From positions 818,001 to 882,000 of the forward strand of contig JAGYKV010000017.1 of NCBI GenBank assembly GCA_018401415.1: a DNA stretch of 64,000 bases, read 5' to 3'. The notes below the pieces were generated by a model that ran no database searches, had not been told where the DNA came from, and saw nothing but the letters and a program-made list of their open reading frames with translations. Positions within the stretch are counted from its first letter, which is position 1; every line of letters begins with the position of its first letter. Position numbers and translations under genes: made by a program. Origin of the DNA: Candidatus Nanopelagicales bacterium. GTDB taxonomy: Bacteria; Actinomycetota; Actinomycetes; S36-B12. This document shows, one piece after another, positions 26,350 through 34,766 of this stretch.

Positions 26350-27553
26350 GCCCATTAACCATGAGACCGTGTAAGTGACCTGATTCGGCAAACGAAAACA
26401 TGCTGGAGTTGCCGTCGGGGAACCAAGCTAGCTTCGACAATGAACACGGGGGCAGTTCCATTTTGAAAACTGCATCGAGTGGTGCACCAATCGCGGTGCT
26501 CGTCATGATTTTGATGGGGGTCACATGCGAAACAATTAAAACGTGCTCTCCCGCAAATTGCTCAATGACTTTGCGCCTGCCCTGTTCCACGCGATCCTGA
26601 ACATGGGCAAAAGACTCGCCACCCGGGGGCGCGATATCGGTGCCGGAAAGCCACTCGCGCAATTCATTGGGCCACCTCTTACTCACCTCAGCGAATGTGC
26701 AGCCGTCCCATTCACCGAATGCCGCTTCAGCGAACTCGAACATGGTCACAATGGGTAATCCGACGGCGGACGACACAAATTGGGCAGTTTGCTGACAACG
26801 TAAAAGCGGAGATGCAATGATGGCGGTGACTTGATCGCGCCTGACTATTTCCGAGGCCAACGCTTGGGCCTGCTGCACCCCGAGCGGCGCCAGCGGAACA
26901 TCTAGTCCACCTGAACCGCTGAATCTCTTTTCTAAGGAATACGCCGAAGCACCATGTCGGGCCATGAGCGTGGTGACCGGAACTCCGATATCAGCCCACC
27001 CGATCATGACGTTGGCCGATTTCGCGAGGGCCGCATCTGTCACTTCGCGGGCATAGAGTTCTTGGACAGAACCCAAAAGATCCTCATCCAAAGAACCAGG
27101 CAAACTCGGATCAACCGTTCTGCGAATTGAGATGGGGGTGATTCCGTCGAAGGAATCAAGAATTTCATTGGCCAAAGCATCGGCTGCCGCATTTTGCTCC
27201 CGGGGCACCCAGCAATACGTCACTTGGCCTGCAGGCAAAATGGAACGTGCTTCCTTAGCGAGATCTCGCATATTTGGATGTTTGACCTGCCAGCGGCCTG
27301 ACATTTGCTCAACGACCAACTTGGAATCAAGCCGGACTTCCACGCAGGCGTCTGGATCCAAGTGGGCGACGTACCTCAGCCCCGCAATTGCACCGTTGTA
27401 TTCCGCAACGTTGTTGGTCGCGGTGCCCAATGACCCACCCAATTCAGCGATAACAACTCCCGTGCTTGCATCGCGCACCAATGCTCCGTAGGCAGCCGGA
27501 CCCGGATTGCCTCTGCTTCCGCCATCGGCTTCGATAATAAAATCACGGGGCAC
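26339..27553 (-). CDS. Bifunctional RNase HI / histidine phosphatase
   Basis: A 404-residue fusion typical of actinobacteria (Rv2228c in M. tuberculosis). The N-terminal RNase HI domain (about 1-135) shows EADGGSRGNPGPAAYG, the Glu in NVAEYNGAI, the Asp in VRLDSKLVVEQM and the late Asp in AAADALANE; it removes RNA from RNA-DNA hybrids. The C-terminal phosphoglycerate-mutase-like domain (about 205-404) carries the RHG motif (MARHGAS), SPLLRCQQTA and VSHVTPI. In mycobacteria this half has alpha-ribazole or acid phosphatase activity. It lies next to the zinc-ribbon and NIF3 genes in the conserved order and is probably in their operon. Confidence 0.93.
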   Translation of the reverse strand: MPRDFIIEADGGSRGNPGPAAYGALVRDASTGVVIAELGGSLGTATNNVAEYNGAIAGLRYVAHLDPDACVEVRLDSKLVVEQMSGRWQVKHPNMRDLAKEARSILPAGQVTYCWVPREQNAAADALANEILDSFDGITPISIRRTVDPSLPGSLDEDLLGSVQELYAREVTDAALAKSANVMIGWADIGVPVTTLMARHGASAYSLEKRFSGSGGLDVPLAPLGVQQAQALASEIVRRDQVTAIIASPLLRCQQTAQFVSSAVGLPIVTMFEFAEAAFGEWDGCTFAEVSKRWPNELREWLSGTDIAPPGGESFAHVQDRVEQGRRKVIEQFAGEHVLIVSHVTPIKIMTSTAIGAPLDAVFKMELPPCSLSKLAWFPDGNSSMFSFAESGHLHGLMVNGPKP

Positions 27554-28336
27554 TTAAATTCCTGACTCCGACGTTCGAATCAAAATGCGGCGACATTCCT
27601 CACATTGAATGACCGCATCGGCTGGCGATTGTTTAATGGCCTGCATTTCCTGTGGTGGAATTGTCAGGCGACACCCACCACACTGACCTCGGTGAAGGAG
27701 CGCAGCTCCAACACCAGAATGTGACCCCCGAATTTTTTCATAGAGTGACATAAAATCTGATGGAAGTGCTGCGGCCAGAGCAGCCCGCTCTGTCTCGACC
27801 TCGGCAATATCCGCGCTCAGTGATCCCGACAGATCCTGCAAGGTGGAGCTGACCTGTTCAAGTTCACCGGTCAGTACAGCCACCTGTCCGGCAAGGACGG
27901 AAACGGCAGCCTCCGCACCCTCAACCCGTTCCATAATCTCGAGTTCGACATCTTCGAGTTCAGTTCTCCGACGAGCGAGGGACTCAAGTTCGTGCTGGAG
28001 GGCGGACAACTGCTTGGAGTCATTTATTGTTCCAGAATCCAGTAAATGTTGGTCTTTAAGAATTCGTTGCCGAACAACTTCAACATCGGCATCGGATCTC
28101 GCTTGGTCTCTTTGTAAATCACCGAGAATCACCCCTGCGGCAACGTGTTGATTGCGGGTGCGTGTCAATTGCGTTTCGAGTTCCGCTTTGCGCTCAATCT
28201 CCGGAAGCGTGGCTTTGCGGTGGGCAAGTTGGGCTATCTCGGTGTCCTTCGCTTGAACCTCGAGCAATTTCTCCTGAATGGACGGGTCGATATTCAGCGG
28301 ATACTCCTGATTTAGTTGGTGAAGTGCATTGTCCAT
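27554..28336 (-). CDS. Coiled-coil protein with C-terminal zinc ribbon (CT398-like)
   Basis: About 260 residues. A long coiled-coil (about 10-190), rich in Glu, Leu and Ala heptads such as LEDVELEIMERVEGAEAAVSVLAGQ, is followed by a C4-type zinc ribbon with CGGC and CEEC (about 225-255). This is the Rv2229c/CT398-like family, whose role is uncertain; one proposal is an adaptor for export or transcription. The ATG at 28336 (MDNALHQLNQ) was chosen; a longer frame extends into the NIF3 gene and would overlap it by over 100 bp. It overlaps NIF3 by about 25 bp and abuts the RNase H gene. Confidence 0.87.
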   Translation of the reverse strand: MDNALHQLNQEYPLNIDPSIQEKLLEVQAKDTEIAQLAHRKATLPEIERKAELETQLTRTRNQHVAAGVILGDLQRDQARSDADVEVVRQRILKDQHLLDSGTINDSKQLSALQHELESLARRRTELEDVELEIMERVEGAEAAVSVLAGQVAVLTGELEQVSSTLQDLSGSLSADIAEVETERAALAAALPSDFMSLYEKIRGSHSGVGAALLHRGQCGGCRLTIPPQEMQAIKQSPADAVIQCEECRRILIRTSESGI

Positions 28337-29112
28337 GGATCTGTACTGATGGTAGACACCACACACGTAACCGTACCTTGTGACTTTAAATTGATCAGCG
28401 AGGCGACCATGGGTACCCAAGGCCATTCACTCGAATAATGAGGGACATCAATCAGTGCACACAGGTCACGAGGGTGATCTAGCACTTTGTGATGCTTCAA
28501 ATCAGATGTGACATAGCAATCTGCCAAATTGGCCGCGAGTGGCAGCAGGAAATCCCCCGAGCCGCCGCACACGGCCACCATGGAGATCTGCTGGTGGGGA
28601 TCACCAGCAACCCGGATTCCCGCTGCACTCCCCGGGAGCGAGGTTGCAACTCGCTCCGCGAAATCTGAGAGTGACATCGGGTCTTTGAGTCGTCCCACCC
28701 GGCCAATTCCTGTGTCAACGCGATCACCGGGGACTAGTGGTACGCAGTCTGTTACTCCAAGGAGAGCAGCTAGTGCGTCAGACACCCCAGGATTAGCCTG
28801 GTCGGCATTGGTGTGCGCATTAAACAGCGCGATTCCATGTGCGATCGATTCGTGAATAACCCGTCCACCCAGCGTCGCTCGAGCAACTGAATGAATGCCG
28901 GTCAGGAAAAGTGGATGATGAGTGATAATCATCTGTGCGCCAATTTCAATTGCTTCGTAAACGACATCAATCGTTGGGTCAAGTGCGCACAACACGGTCG
29001 TCACGGTTGAATCAAGATCTCCACACACCAAACCCACACTGTCCCAATCCTCAGCGGTGTGTGGTGGATACAGCTGGTCGAGAATGTCAGCCACGGCTCC
29101 TACTGAAGTCAT
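28312..29112 (-). CDS. NIF3-like dinuclear-metal protein (GTP cyclohydrolase I type 2 family)
   Basis: A 266-residue protein with the family metal ligands: an N-terminal WDSVGLVCGD, MIITHHPLFLTG with the paired His, NAHTNADQANPGVSDALA, and a C-terminal DVPHYSSEWPWVP with HxxxE. NIF3 proteins form toroidal hexamers with two metals per subunit; the biological substrate remains uncertain. The central insert found in longer members is absent. It is the first gene of the minus-strand set NIF3-zinc ribbon-RNase H. Confidence 0.9.
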   Translation of the reverse strand: MTSVGAVADILDQLYPPHTAEDWDSVGLVCGDLDSTVTTVLCALDPTIDVVYEAIEIGAQMIITHHPLFLTGIHSVARATLGGRVIHESIAHGIALFNAHTNADQANPGVSDALAALLGVTDCVPLVPGDRVDTGIGRVGRLKDPMSLSDFAERVATSLPGSAAGIRVAGDPHQQISMVAVCGGSGDFLLPLAANLADCYVTSDLKHHKVLDHPRDLCALIDVPHYSSEWPWVPMVASLINLKSQGTVTCVVSTISTDPWTMHFTN

Positions 29113-29177
29113 GCAGACAGATTAGCCAGTCCAGTGTGCCCAGACCTTCCGAAGGGGTAAAGACTCACTCATCAATG

Positions 29178-29210
29178 TGAAGGGCCGCCCAGTACGGGCG
29201 GCCCTTCACG
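29178..29210 (-). terminator. Terminator between the lipoprotein and NIF3 genes
   Basis: A 14-bp stem, GTGAAGGGCCGCCC paired with GGGCGGCCCTTCAC, with a 5-base loop, begins about 20 bp downstream of the lipoprotein stop codon on the minus strand. It is very stable but without a clear T-run. It would keep that transcript from running into the NIF3 operon. Confidence 0.8.
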
Positions 29211-29231
29211 TTGAAAGCTAGTGCGACTGAA

Positions 29232-29618
29232 CTAGCCAGCCAAACACGCCGGGTCGTACAAAGATTCGGGAACGATGGCATCTGCTGGATAAGTTCCATC
29301 GGCATAGGTTCCGCACACGGTGACAGCGTCCTTCGGAATCCAGAACTGTCCTTCGGCCTCGAAAATGTACATCATTGGTGCAGACATTTCACCTTCAGCG
29401 GGGTCAGTTGTCGCATATGCCCAACCGTCCTCGCACTTGTAACCACTAATCACGAAGCCACCCTCACCGTAGACGGCGCCAACGGCTTCTTGCATGGCGG
29501 CATCGGTGCACTCGGCCATCCCACCGACCATGGTTTCATCGCTGGAATCACTGGAACAGCCGGCCAAAACCAGGGCTGCCGCACCTAGGAGGGCGAAACT
29601 TGTCGGTGCAATCTTCAT
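29232..29618 (-). CDS. Small lipoprotein of unknown function
   Basis: A 128-residue exported lipoprotein: signal MKIAPTSFALLGAAALVLAG with lipobox LAGC (Cys about 21), then a Ser/Asp-rich linker and an acidic globular part with four more Cys (MAECTDAAM, GYKCEDGWAYATTD, TVCGTYADG, YDPACLAG) that could form two disulphides. I do not recognise a named family. The GYKCEDGWAYA element is reminiscent of small secreted actinobacterial proteins. It is monocistronic, with a strong terminator. Confidence 0.75.
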   Translation of the reverse strand: MKIAPTSFALLGAAALVLAGCSSDSSDETMVGGMAECTDAAMQEAVGAVYGEGGFVISGYKCEDGWAYATTDPAEGEMSAPMMYIFEAEGQFWIPKDAVTVCGTYADGTYPADAIVPESLYDPACLAG

Positions 29619-29702
29619 GGAAATCCCTTCACATTATTTGGAGACGGAAGTTGTTGATTTTGATTACCACCCAACTGTAAGTCCTATATGCGCGTTTTTT
29701 GG

Positions 29703-30011
29703 CTAAGCAGCGGTTTGGCGAGGCGTTAACAAATAAATGATTACCGCGGCAATTAAGGAAACGAGGAGAAGGGATCCGTAGGCTCCCAAAACCGAACCCA
29801 GTGGATGCGAGGCGGCAAAGCCAAGCACGACAACGACAACAGACACAAGTGTTCGACCCAACCCCGCGATCCGAAACATGTAAAGGCCCGACAGTGATGC
29901 AATAAGAATGAGGGCAAGGCCGCCAAGCCAGCGAAGATTGGTGAGGTCTGCTATCGCGAAACCGAGGAACAGTGCAAGGAATGCGCCTAGTGCGGGAACC
30001 GGTGATTTCAT
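29703..30011 (-). CDS. Small membrane protein, unknown
   Basis: A 102-residue protein with four likely membrane helices (ALGAFLALFLGFAIADL, WLGGLALILIASLSGLYMF, TLVSVVVVVLGFAAS, LLLVSLIAAVIIYLL) and a short polar C-terminus TPRQTAA. No motif suggests a function. It starts 62 bp before the divergent tRNA-Val gene. Confidence 0.65.
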   Translation of the reverse strand: MKSPVPALGAFLALFLGFAIADLTNLRWLGGLALILIASLSGLYMFRIAGLGRTLVSVVVVVLGFAASHPLGSVLGAYGSLLLVSLIAAVIIYLLTPRQTAA

Positions 30012-30073
30012 GAGTGAACCAAAGTGTATCCATGGTCTCCACTTGAATGACTTGATGTAACCTTCGTCTCGCC

Positions 30074-30147
30074 GGGCGAGTAACTCAGTTGGTTAGAGTG
30101 CATCCCTTACAAGGATGAAGTCGGGGGTTCGAGTCCCTCCTCGCCCA
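30074..30147 (+). tRNA. tRNA-Val (anticodon TAC)
   Basis: A full cloverleaf can be drawn. The acceptor GGGCGAG pairs with CTCGCCC, followed by discriminator A. The D-arm is ACTC...GAGT. The anticodon stem CATCC/GGATG encloses loop CTTACAA with anticodon TAC. The T-arm carries GGTTCGAGTCC. It reads GTA and, by wobble, other Val codons. The CCA end is not encoded. The 3' end of the gene is duplicated at 30997-31015. Confidence 0.96.
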
Positions 30148-30191
30148 CATTTTTCATGAGTTGGGGTGTGCTCAGCCGGTCCGCCCGACAT

Positions 30192-30209
30192 GTAGCTGAC
30201 TTCAGCTAC
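30192..30209 (-). terminator. Hairpin at the 3' end of the island gene
   Basis: GTAGCTGA-CT-TCAGCTAC is a perfect 8-bp inverted repeat overlapping the stop codon of the minus-strand gene at 30206-30928. It may end that transcript. The stem is short and no T-run follows. Confidence 0.4.
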
Positions 30210-30928
30210 CTGATGTTGTTGCGGATGATCTCGCGTTGGGGTGTTCGGGTCATGTTTGCCCATGCGCAAACGGCTGCAGCCAACGCGAGTGCGCTGCCGG
30301 GCAGGAGTTGGTGACTGCCTTGCTTGGTGATGAGGGTCTGTAATGAACGGAAGGCGCGGCCTTTGCCGGCTAGGACCAAGATGTCGGTGGCAGCTCTTTC
30401 ACCGTTCCAATGGCCTTTGGGCAGGTGGGTGCTGGTCGCGAGCGTGGATGGAGTGCCAGGAGTGTGGCCGGTCATCCACGCGTCAAGCAGTCCCAAGGAC
30501 ATGCCAATGCAACTGGCCACGGTTGCGACGCTGTTGTCCGGCGATTCAGGTTGGACCTGGGCTAGGAGCGTGGCGGCCAAGGTGGTGTTGTCATCCAGAA
30601 TTGCCCCAACGACAAGTGCAAGCGTGGTTGCAGCTACGTCGCGGGCGGGACCCGTCGGGGTGAACAGGGCCATGTTGCGTCGCTCAATGGCACGATTCAT
30701 GGACGCTTGCAGTGTGGTCAGATCTTTTGCCTGCAGGTCGTTGACATCGATCCCGTCCTCAGCCAATAGCGGCCCGAGTTCTTCGAGGACTTCATTGGCC
30801 AATCCGCGCTTCCATTGGACTTGTGGCGGGCCCGCAGGTGGTTCGGGCTCACTGCGCCTGAGGTCGACCATGTCTTTAGTCTGGCAGAAGTGGTAAAGAT
30901 CTGCCCGTCCCTGAGTGAGTTGCGCCAT
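30206..30928 (-). CDS. Unknown protein, sole gene of the tRNA-Val mini-island
   Basis: A 240-residue protein without signal peptide or membrane segment. It appears mostly helical: an N-terminal charged part (DLRRSEPEPPAGPPQVQWKR), an acidic LEELGPLLAEDGIDVNDLQ, Ala/Leu-rich helices (AATTLALVVGAILDDNTTLA, SCIGMSLGLLDAWMTG) and a C-terminal ALALAAAVCAWANMTRTP. I do not recognise a family. Coding quality looks genuine: long, no low complexity, few rare residues. The start ATG has no Shine-Dalgarno sequence. Its position between tRNA-derived repeats marks it as probably acquired cargo. Confidence 0.6.
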   Translation of the reverse strand: MAQLTQGRADLYHFCQTKDMVDLRRSEPEPPAGPPQVQWKRGLANEVLEELGPLLAEDGIDVNDLQAKDLTTLQASMNRAIERRNMALFTPTGPARDVAATTLALVVGAILDDNTTLAATLLAQVQPESPDNSVATVASCIGMSLGLLDAWMTGHTPGTPSTLATSTHLPKGHWNGERAATDILVLAGKGRAFRSLQTLITKQGSHQLLPGSALALAAAVCAWANMTRTPQREIIRNNIR

Positions 30929-30950
30929 GAACCGCGGAGGTACTCAGGAC

Positions 30951-30985
30951 ATATGTCGCATGAATATGTCTCATGAATATGTCGC
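30951..30985. repeat. 13-bp direct repeats near the right end of the mini-island
   Basis: ATGAATATGTCTC (30960-30972) and ATGAATATGTCGC (30973-30985) are adjacent 13-bp units, preceded by a partial unit ATATGTCGC (30951-30959). They lie upstream of the island gene start and 11 bp from the right tRNA-derived repeat. They could be an operator or recombinase arm sites. Confidence 0.75.
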
Positions 30986-31055
30986 GGAACGGAACACCTC
31001 CTCGCCCACATTTTTTGGTCCCGACTTACCATTGTTGGGAGCCCAAGGGAGATAT

Positions 31056-32459
31056 ATGACATTACGTTCCGTCGGCATCACTGCGATGGTGGGTCTCAGC
31101 CTGCTTGCATCCCATGGTGGATTCACCGAGGTGCGTGCACAAAACATGTCAGCGACTCCCACCGCCTCATTTGCCCAACCCCGCATTTATGGTGGTTCAC
31201 CGGCAACGGGTAATCCCGGTGTTGCAGCGTTGGCAATCAACTCTGGTTCCGCGTGGACTGGTCGTTGCAGCGCGGTCGTGTGGAAGCCACGCATCCTGCT
31301 GACCGCGGCGCATTGTGTGACGTCCCCCGGAGGTACCACAAGCGTTCCCGGCCTGGCGGTGTTCCCGCCCGGTGCTACTGCCATTCAGTACAGCAACACC
31401 GGGCCTCAAGGGGTCTCGAGTGTTCAAGTCACTCAAGTCCTTAAGCCTTCGACCTATATCAATGCCTCCACCCGAGTAGAACCCAATGACTTTGCCATTC
31501 TCGTTCTCGATTCGGATATTGGAACCGGCTATTTCAACCGACTCGCAACATCTGCTGAAATGAGTCGGTGGGCTCAAGATCTGTATCCGGGAACAATCAT
31601 GGGATATGGATTGACTGCCCCGGAGCAATTTTCAACCATACCCATGCAAGCGCAGGTGCCCATTGATACCTATGAACCACGCTCGTCACTGGGTCCAGTT
31701 TTTTCCGTTGGGCAGTCCGCGTCCGTTGGCGTGTGTTCCGGTGATAGCGGCGGGCCGACATTCGCCACCAACACTTCTGGAGAGCGGGTACTTCTCGGTG
31801 TGAACTCCGGCTCGGCCGGAGGTTGTGTTGCCGGTTTCACCGGGGCTTATCTGATGGTGGGATTCACGGCGATTGACTACCTTGATCTGGTGAACCAGGC
31901 TCTGACCGCTGCCGGCTACCCGACGATTCCATCTGCACCAACTGTTACGGGTGCCACCGCGGTCAACAACTCTGTGGTCGTGTCGTGGCAACCCCCGCAG
32001 GTCTCCCCCACGACGGTGACGAGCTTCGAAGTGGTGCGTGACGATGGCTCAGTTGGGTGCACGACCACTCAGTTGACGTGCACGGTCGCGAACCTGGCGC
32101 CCGGTGAGTACAGCTTCACCGTGCGTGCCCTCAACTCACAGGGTGAGGGCAATGCGTTGCCGGCCACCCTGTCGGCCGAGGTGGTACCCCCGGGCCAAAT
32201 GGCCCCACCGCGCATCTCCGGCAAGAAAATTGCCTTCAGGTCTCTGACGGGGTCAACTTCAGCGGTTGTGAGCGAGTACCGGGTGATTGACGCTCGTGGA
32301 AAGCGAATTTGCACCCTTCGTGATTTCTCCCCTACGGCACCGCGACTGGGTTGTCCCCTGCCCGCGAAATCCGGTTCGTATCGGTTCCGAGTACTTGCCG
32401 TGACCGAAATGGGGAAAACTACCCCCTCTGGATTGAGTCGAAAAATAGTGATTTCCTGA
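31056..32459 (+). CDS. Secreted trypsin-like serine protease with fibronectin III domain
   Basis: A 467-residue exported protease. The signal peptide is about 1-28. The S1 domain begins RIYGGSPATGNPGVAAL and shows the catalytic triad: His in LLTAAHCV, Asp in NDFAILVLD and Ser in CSGDSGGPTF. After about residue 290 comes a fibronectin type III domain (PSAPTVTGATAVNNSVVVSW to ALNSQGEGNA) and a second, weaker beta domain. ATG 31056 is preceded by AAGGGAG; longer frames run into the tRNA-derived repeat. No anchor is seen, so it is probably released. It lies just outside the right repeat of the mini-island. Confidence 0.9.
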   Translation: MTLRSVGITAMVGLSLLASHGGFTEVRAQNMSATPTASFAQPRIYGGSPATGNPGVAALAINSGSAWTGRCSAVVWKPRILLTAAHCVTSPGGTTSVPGLAVFPPGATAIQYSNTGPQGVSSVQVTQVLKPSTYINASTRVEPNDFAILVLDSDIGTGYFNRLATSAEMSRWAQDLYPGTIMGYGLTAPEQFSTIPMQAQVPIDTYEPRSSLGPVFSVGQSASVGVCSGDSGGPTFATNTSGERVLLGVNSGSAGGCVAGFTGAYLMVGFTAIDYLDLVNQALTAAGYPTIPSAPTVTGATAVNNSVVVSWQPPQVSPTTVTSFEVVRDDGSVGCTTTQLTCTVANLAPGEYSFTVRALNSQGEGNALPATLSAEVVPPGQMAPPRISGKKIAFRSLTGSTSAVVSEYRVIDARGKRICTLRDFSPTAPRLGCPLPAKSGSYRFRVLAVTEMGKTTPSGLSRKIVIS

Positions 32460-32591
32460 CGAAATCCGGGAGTTTGCCTGATATTCACCGCGAATTCCGA
32501 CCCCCGATAACATTTGTATAACGTCCATGTCGTAAACTTGTCTCATACCGGAGACCCCGGCTAATGAGTAATAAGAATAGAAGTGGACGTG

Positions 32592-32750
32592 ATGACAATG
32601 CAGAGCTTCGGACGAGTTCTGAGCAATATTTTCGGGGGCAGCCGCTCCAGAAATTTCCAGCAGGAATGGGACTACCAGCGTTCAATGGCCATGAGTCCAT
32701 CGCACCGCGATGAAATCGATGCCATTTTCCGGCGCCACGAAAAAGCCTAG
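32592..32750 (+). CDS. Short protein, 52 aa, unknown
   Basis: Reads MTMQSFGRVLSNIFGG, then SRSRNFQQEWDYQRSMAMSP and SHRDEIDAIFRRHEKA. The well-ordered helical C-terminal half and the AMSPSHRDEIDAIFRRH motif suggest a real small gene. Ribosome-binding signal is weak (GGAC six bases upstream of the first ATG; a second in-frame ATG lies two codons later). I do not recognise it. A terminator follows at 32848. Confidence 0.5.
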   Translation: MTMQSFGRVLSNIFGGSRSRNFQQEWDYQRSMAMSPSHRDEIDAIFRRHEKA

Positions 32751-32847
32751 ACGCTCCGTGGCGAATAACTTCCCAGTCACCTAATCTTCATTGGTCGACT
32801 TATCGAGTGAGTCACCAATGAGAAACCTGAAAGGGTTTCACTCCAGC

Positions 32848-32872
32848 AGCCCGCAATCATTGATTGCGGGCT
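32848..32872 (+). terminator. Bidirectional terminator between small gene and choD
   Basis: AGCCCGCAA pairs with TTGCGGGCT around a 7-base loop, followed by TTGCTTTGGG. It lies 22 bp beyond the end of the minus-strand choD gene and 98 bp beyond the small plus-strand gene, so it can serve both. Confidence 0.8.
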
Positions 32873-32894
32873 TTGCTTTGGGTTGAATCATCTT

Positions 32895-34630
32895 TCAAGT
32901 TTTTGGGGTGATCCGATAGGCGGCCGGTGCGTGCTCGGGGACGTACGGGGCCCGTGGCATTACAGCTGAAATAGGTCGATAGCCGACCTCTTGATCGGGG
33001 CGTGGGTCGGCGTCACCTTTATTTGGCCACATGGCCAGAGCACGTTCTGCTTGAGCGGTAATTGTGAGGGACGGATTCACCCCGAGGTTCGCCGTGATGG
33101 CAGAGCCGTCCACAATATGGAGGTCGGGATAGTTGAACACCCGGTGATACGGATCGATGACACCGTGGTCGGCATTCGCCCCAATTACACAGCCACCAAC
33201 AAAATGGGCCGTGAGTGCGGCATCGAAATTCTCGAAAATGGAGCCACCTGCGCGGCCATCGATGAGTTCCGCGACTCTTTCCACGACCTCTGCGGCGACC
33301 GGAATGAAGGTGGGTGCGGGCGTTGATTCAGAACTCACCGTGCCCAGTTTCCACCGGCCAAGGAAACTCCGCTTGCCCGCCAAGGTCAGCGAGTTGTCCA
33401 CCGTTTGCATGACGAGGGAGATAACCGAGCGCTCACTCCAGCGGCGGACATTGAACATGGCGGCAACGTCGGCGGGGTTCTTCGCCATTTCCCGAACCCA
33501 CACGCGCCAACGCGCCTTGCCCGGTTCGGGGCGGGTCAACAGGGACTGCAACAGTCCCATGGAATTCGAGCCTTTGCCGTAACGAACAGGTTCCACGTGG
33601 GTGTCAGCATCGGGGAAGAAACTGGAAGTAATCGCAACCCCTTCGGTGAAGTCGGTGGAATTGGTGTGAGCGACCGCACCGAGGATTGACTCCGAATTCG
33701 TCCGAGATAACTTCCCCAACGAGCCCGTCAGGTGGGGCAACACTCCTTGATCTTTCATGGCGTGTAAAAGTTTTTGGGTGTTGTAGGCACCCGCTGCGAA
33801 AATCACTTGATCCGAAGTGAATTCCACGCTCTCTCGTGTTCCAGTTTTTCGCGCAGTAATCGTGTACCCGCCAGCCTCCCTCGGTGTGACATGAGTGACC
33901 GTGGTCATGGGGAAAACTTCAGCGCCGGCAGCTTCTGCAAGGCCGAGGTAGTTTTTGGGGAGGGTGTTTTTGGCGTTGAACCGACAACCGGTCATGCATT
34001 CACCGCACTCAATGCACCCGGTGCGTTCCGGTCCCACTCCCCCGAAGTACGGGTCAGGGGAAGTCTTTCCTCTCCCCTCGCCAAAAAGACACCCACCGGT
34101 GTCAGAGTGAATGTGTGCCCCACCCCCATGGAAGATGCAACCTCTTGCATGACTTTGTCTGACGGGGTCATGGTGGGATTGAGTTCCACGCCCAACATTC
34201 GACTGGCTTGATCATAAAAAGGCGCAAGTTCCTTTTTCCAATCGGTGATGCCACTCCACTGCAGGTCTGAAAAGAATCGCTCACCGGGTACATACAGCGT
34301 GTTCGCGTACACCAAACTTCCGCCACCCACACCTGCCCCCGCAAGAATGGCAACATCTTTGAGGACATGAATTCGTTGGATACCAAAGAAACCCAGTGCC
34401 GGTGCCCACAGGAAATTTTTCAGATCCCATGAGTTTTTCGCATAGGTGGCTTCATTGAACCTGCGCCCAGCTTCCAAGACCGCCACCGAGTAGCCCTTTT
34501 CCCGGAGTCGCAGAGCCGACACCGATCCCCCGAAACCTGAACCGATGATCACGACATCGAATTGGGGGTATCCATCTGGGGGGAATCGGCCTGTGCGTGC
34601 TTCACGAACAAAGGTTATGCCGATTTCCAT
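32895..34630 (-). pseudogene. choD: ChoD-type GMC oxidoreductase (putative cholesterol oxidase), one frameshift
   Basis: The restored product, about 578 residues, closely follows mycobacterial ChoD. The FAD-binding N-terminus is DVVIIGSGFGGSVSALRLRE, then AVLEAGRRF, GIQRIHVLKD and GAGVGGGSLVYANTLYVP. A Cys cluster CIECGECMTGC (CX2CX2CX3C) follows, then KNTLPKNYLGLAEAAGA, PVRYGKGSNSMGLLQ, a C-terminal HFVGGCVIGANADHGVIDPYHRVF and ANLGVNPSLTITAQAERALAMWPNKG. The frame breaks at 34083-34087, a run of five T on the coding strand; six T restore TPVGVFFGEG. The break is therefore probably a sequencing error. The substrate may be a steroid or another alcohol; cholesterol is not certain. Confidence 0.88.
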
Positions 34631-34672
34631 ATATTTGCTTCCCCTTTCCCAAGTGTTAGAGTAGGGAGTCCT

Positions 34673-34758
34673 GGGGAGCTCGCGGGATCAGCGGGCTGAG
34701 AGGGCAGTGGCCACTGCCGACCCACACACCTGATCTGGGTAATGCCAGCGCGAGGGAG
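34673..34758 (+). promoter_or_regulatory. TPP riboswitch (THI element) controlling thiBPQ
   Basis: The leader begins GGGGAGCTCGCGGG, has the conserved GGGCTGAGAGGGC pyrimidine-sensing core with helix GCAGTGGCCACTGC, and ends with ACCTGATCTGGGTAATGCC and AGCGCGAGGGAG. These are the diagnostic THI-box blocks. The final CGAGGGAG lies 8 bp before the thiB start and doubles as the ribosome-binding site, so thiamine pyrophosphate probably blocks translation initiation. Confidence 0.96.
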
Positions 34759-34766
34759 CGAAAATA

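Larger units (their letters stand above)
30136..31015. mobile_element. Mini-island bounded by duplicated tRNA-Val 3' ends
   Basis: The 19-bp sequence CCTCCTCGCCCACATTTTT, the tRNA-Val 3' end plus flank, occurs at 30136-30154 and again at 30997-31015. This is the layout left by integration of an element at a tRNA 3' end by a tyrosine recombinase, with the two copies as attL and attR. Only 842 bp lie between them, holding one unknown gene (30206-30928) and a set of 13-bp direct repeats. No integrase is present, so this would be a remnant or a passively mobilised cassette. Confidence 0.6.

Noticed and set aside
28337..28426. N-terminal extension of the zinc-ribbon protein
   Set aside because: It lies wholly within the conserved C-terminal part of the NIF3 gene and reads unlike the family start.
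34673..34758. Control of choD by the TPP riboswitch
   Set aside because: The element is oriented toward thiB and lies upstream of, and opposite to, choD, so it cannot be in the choD transcript.
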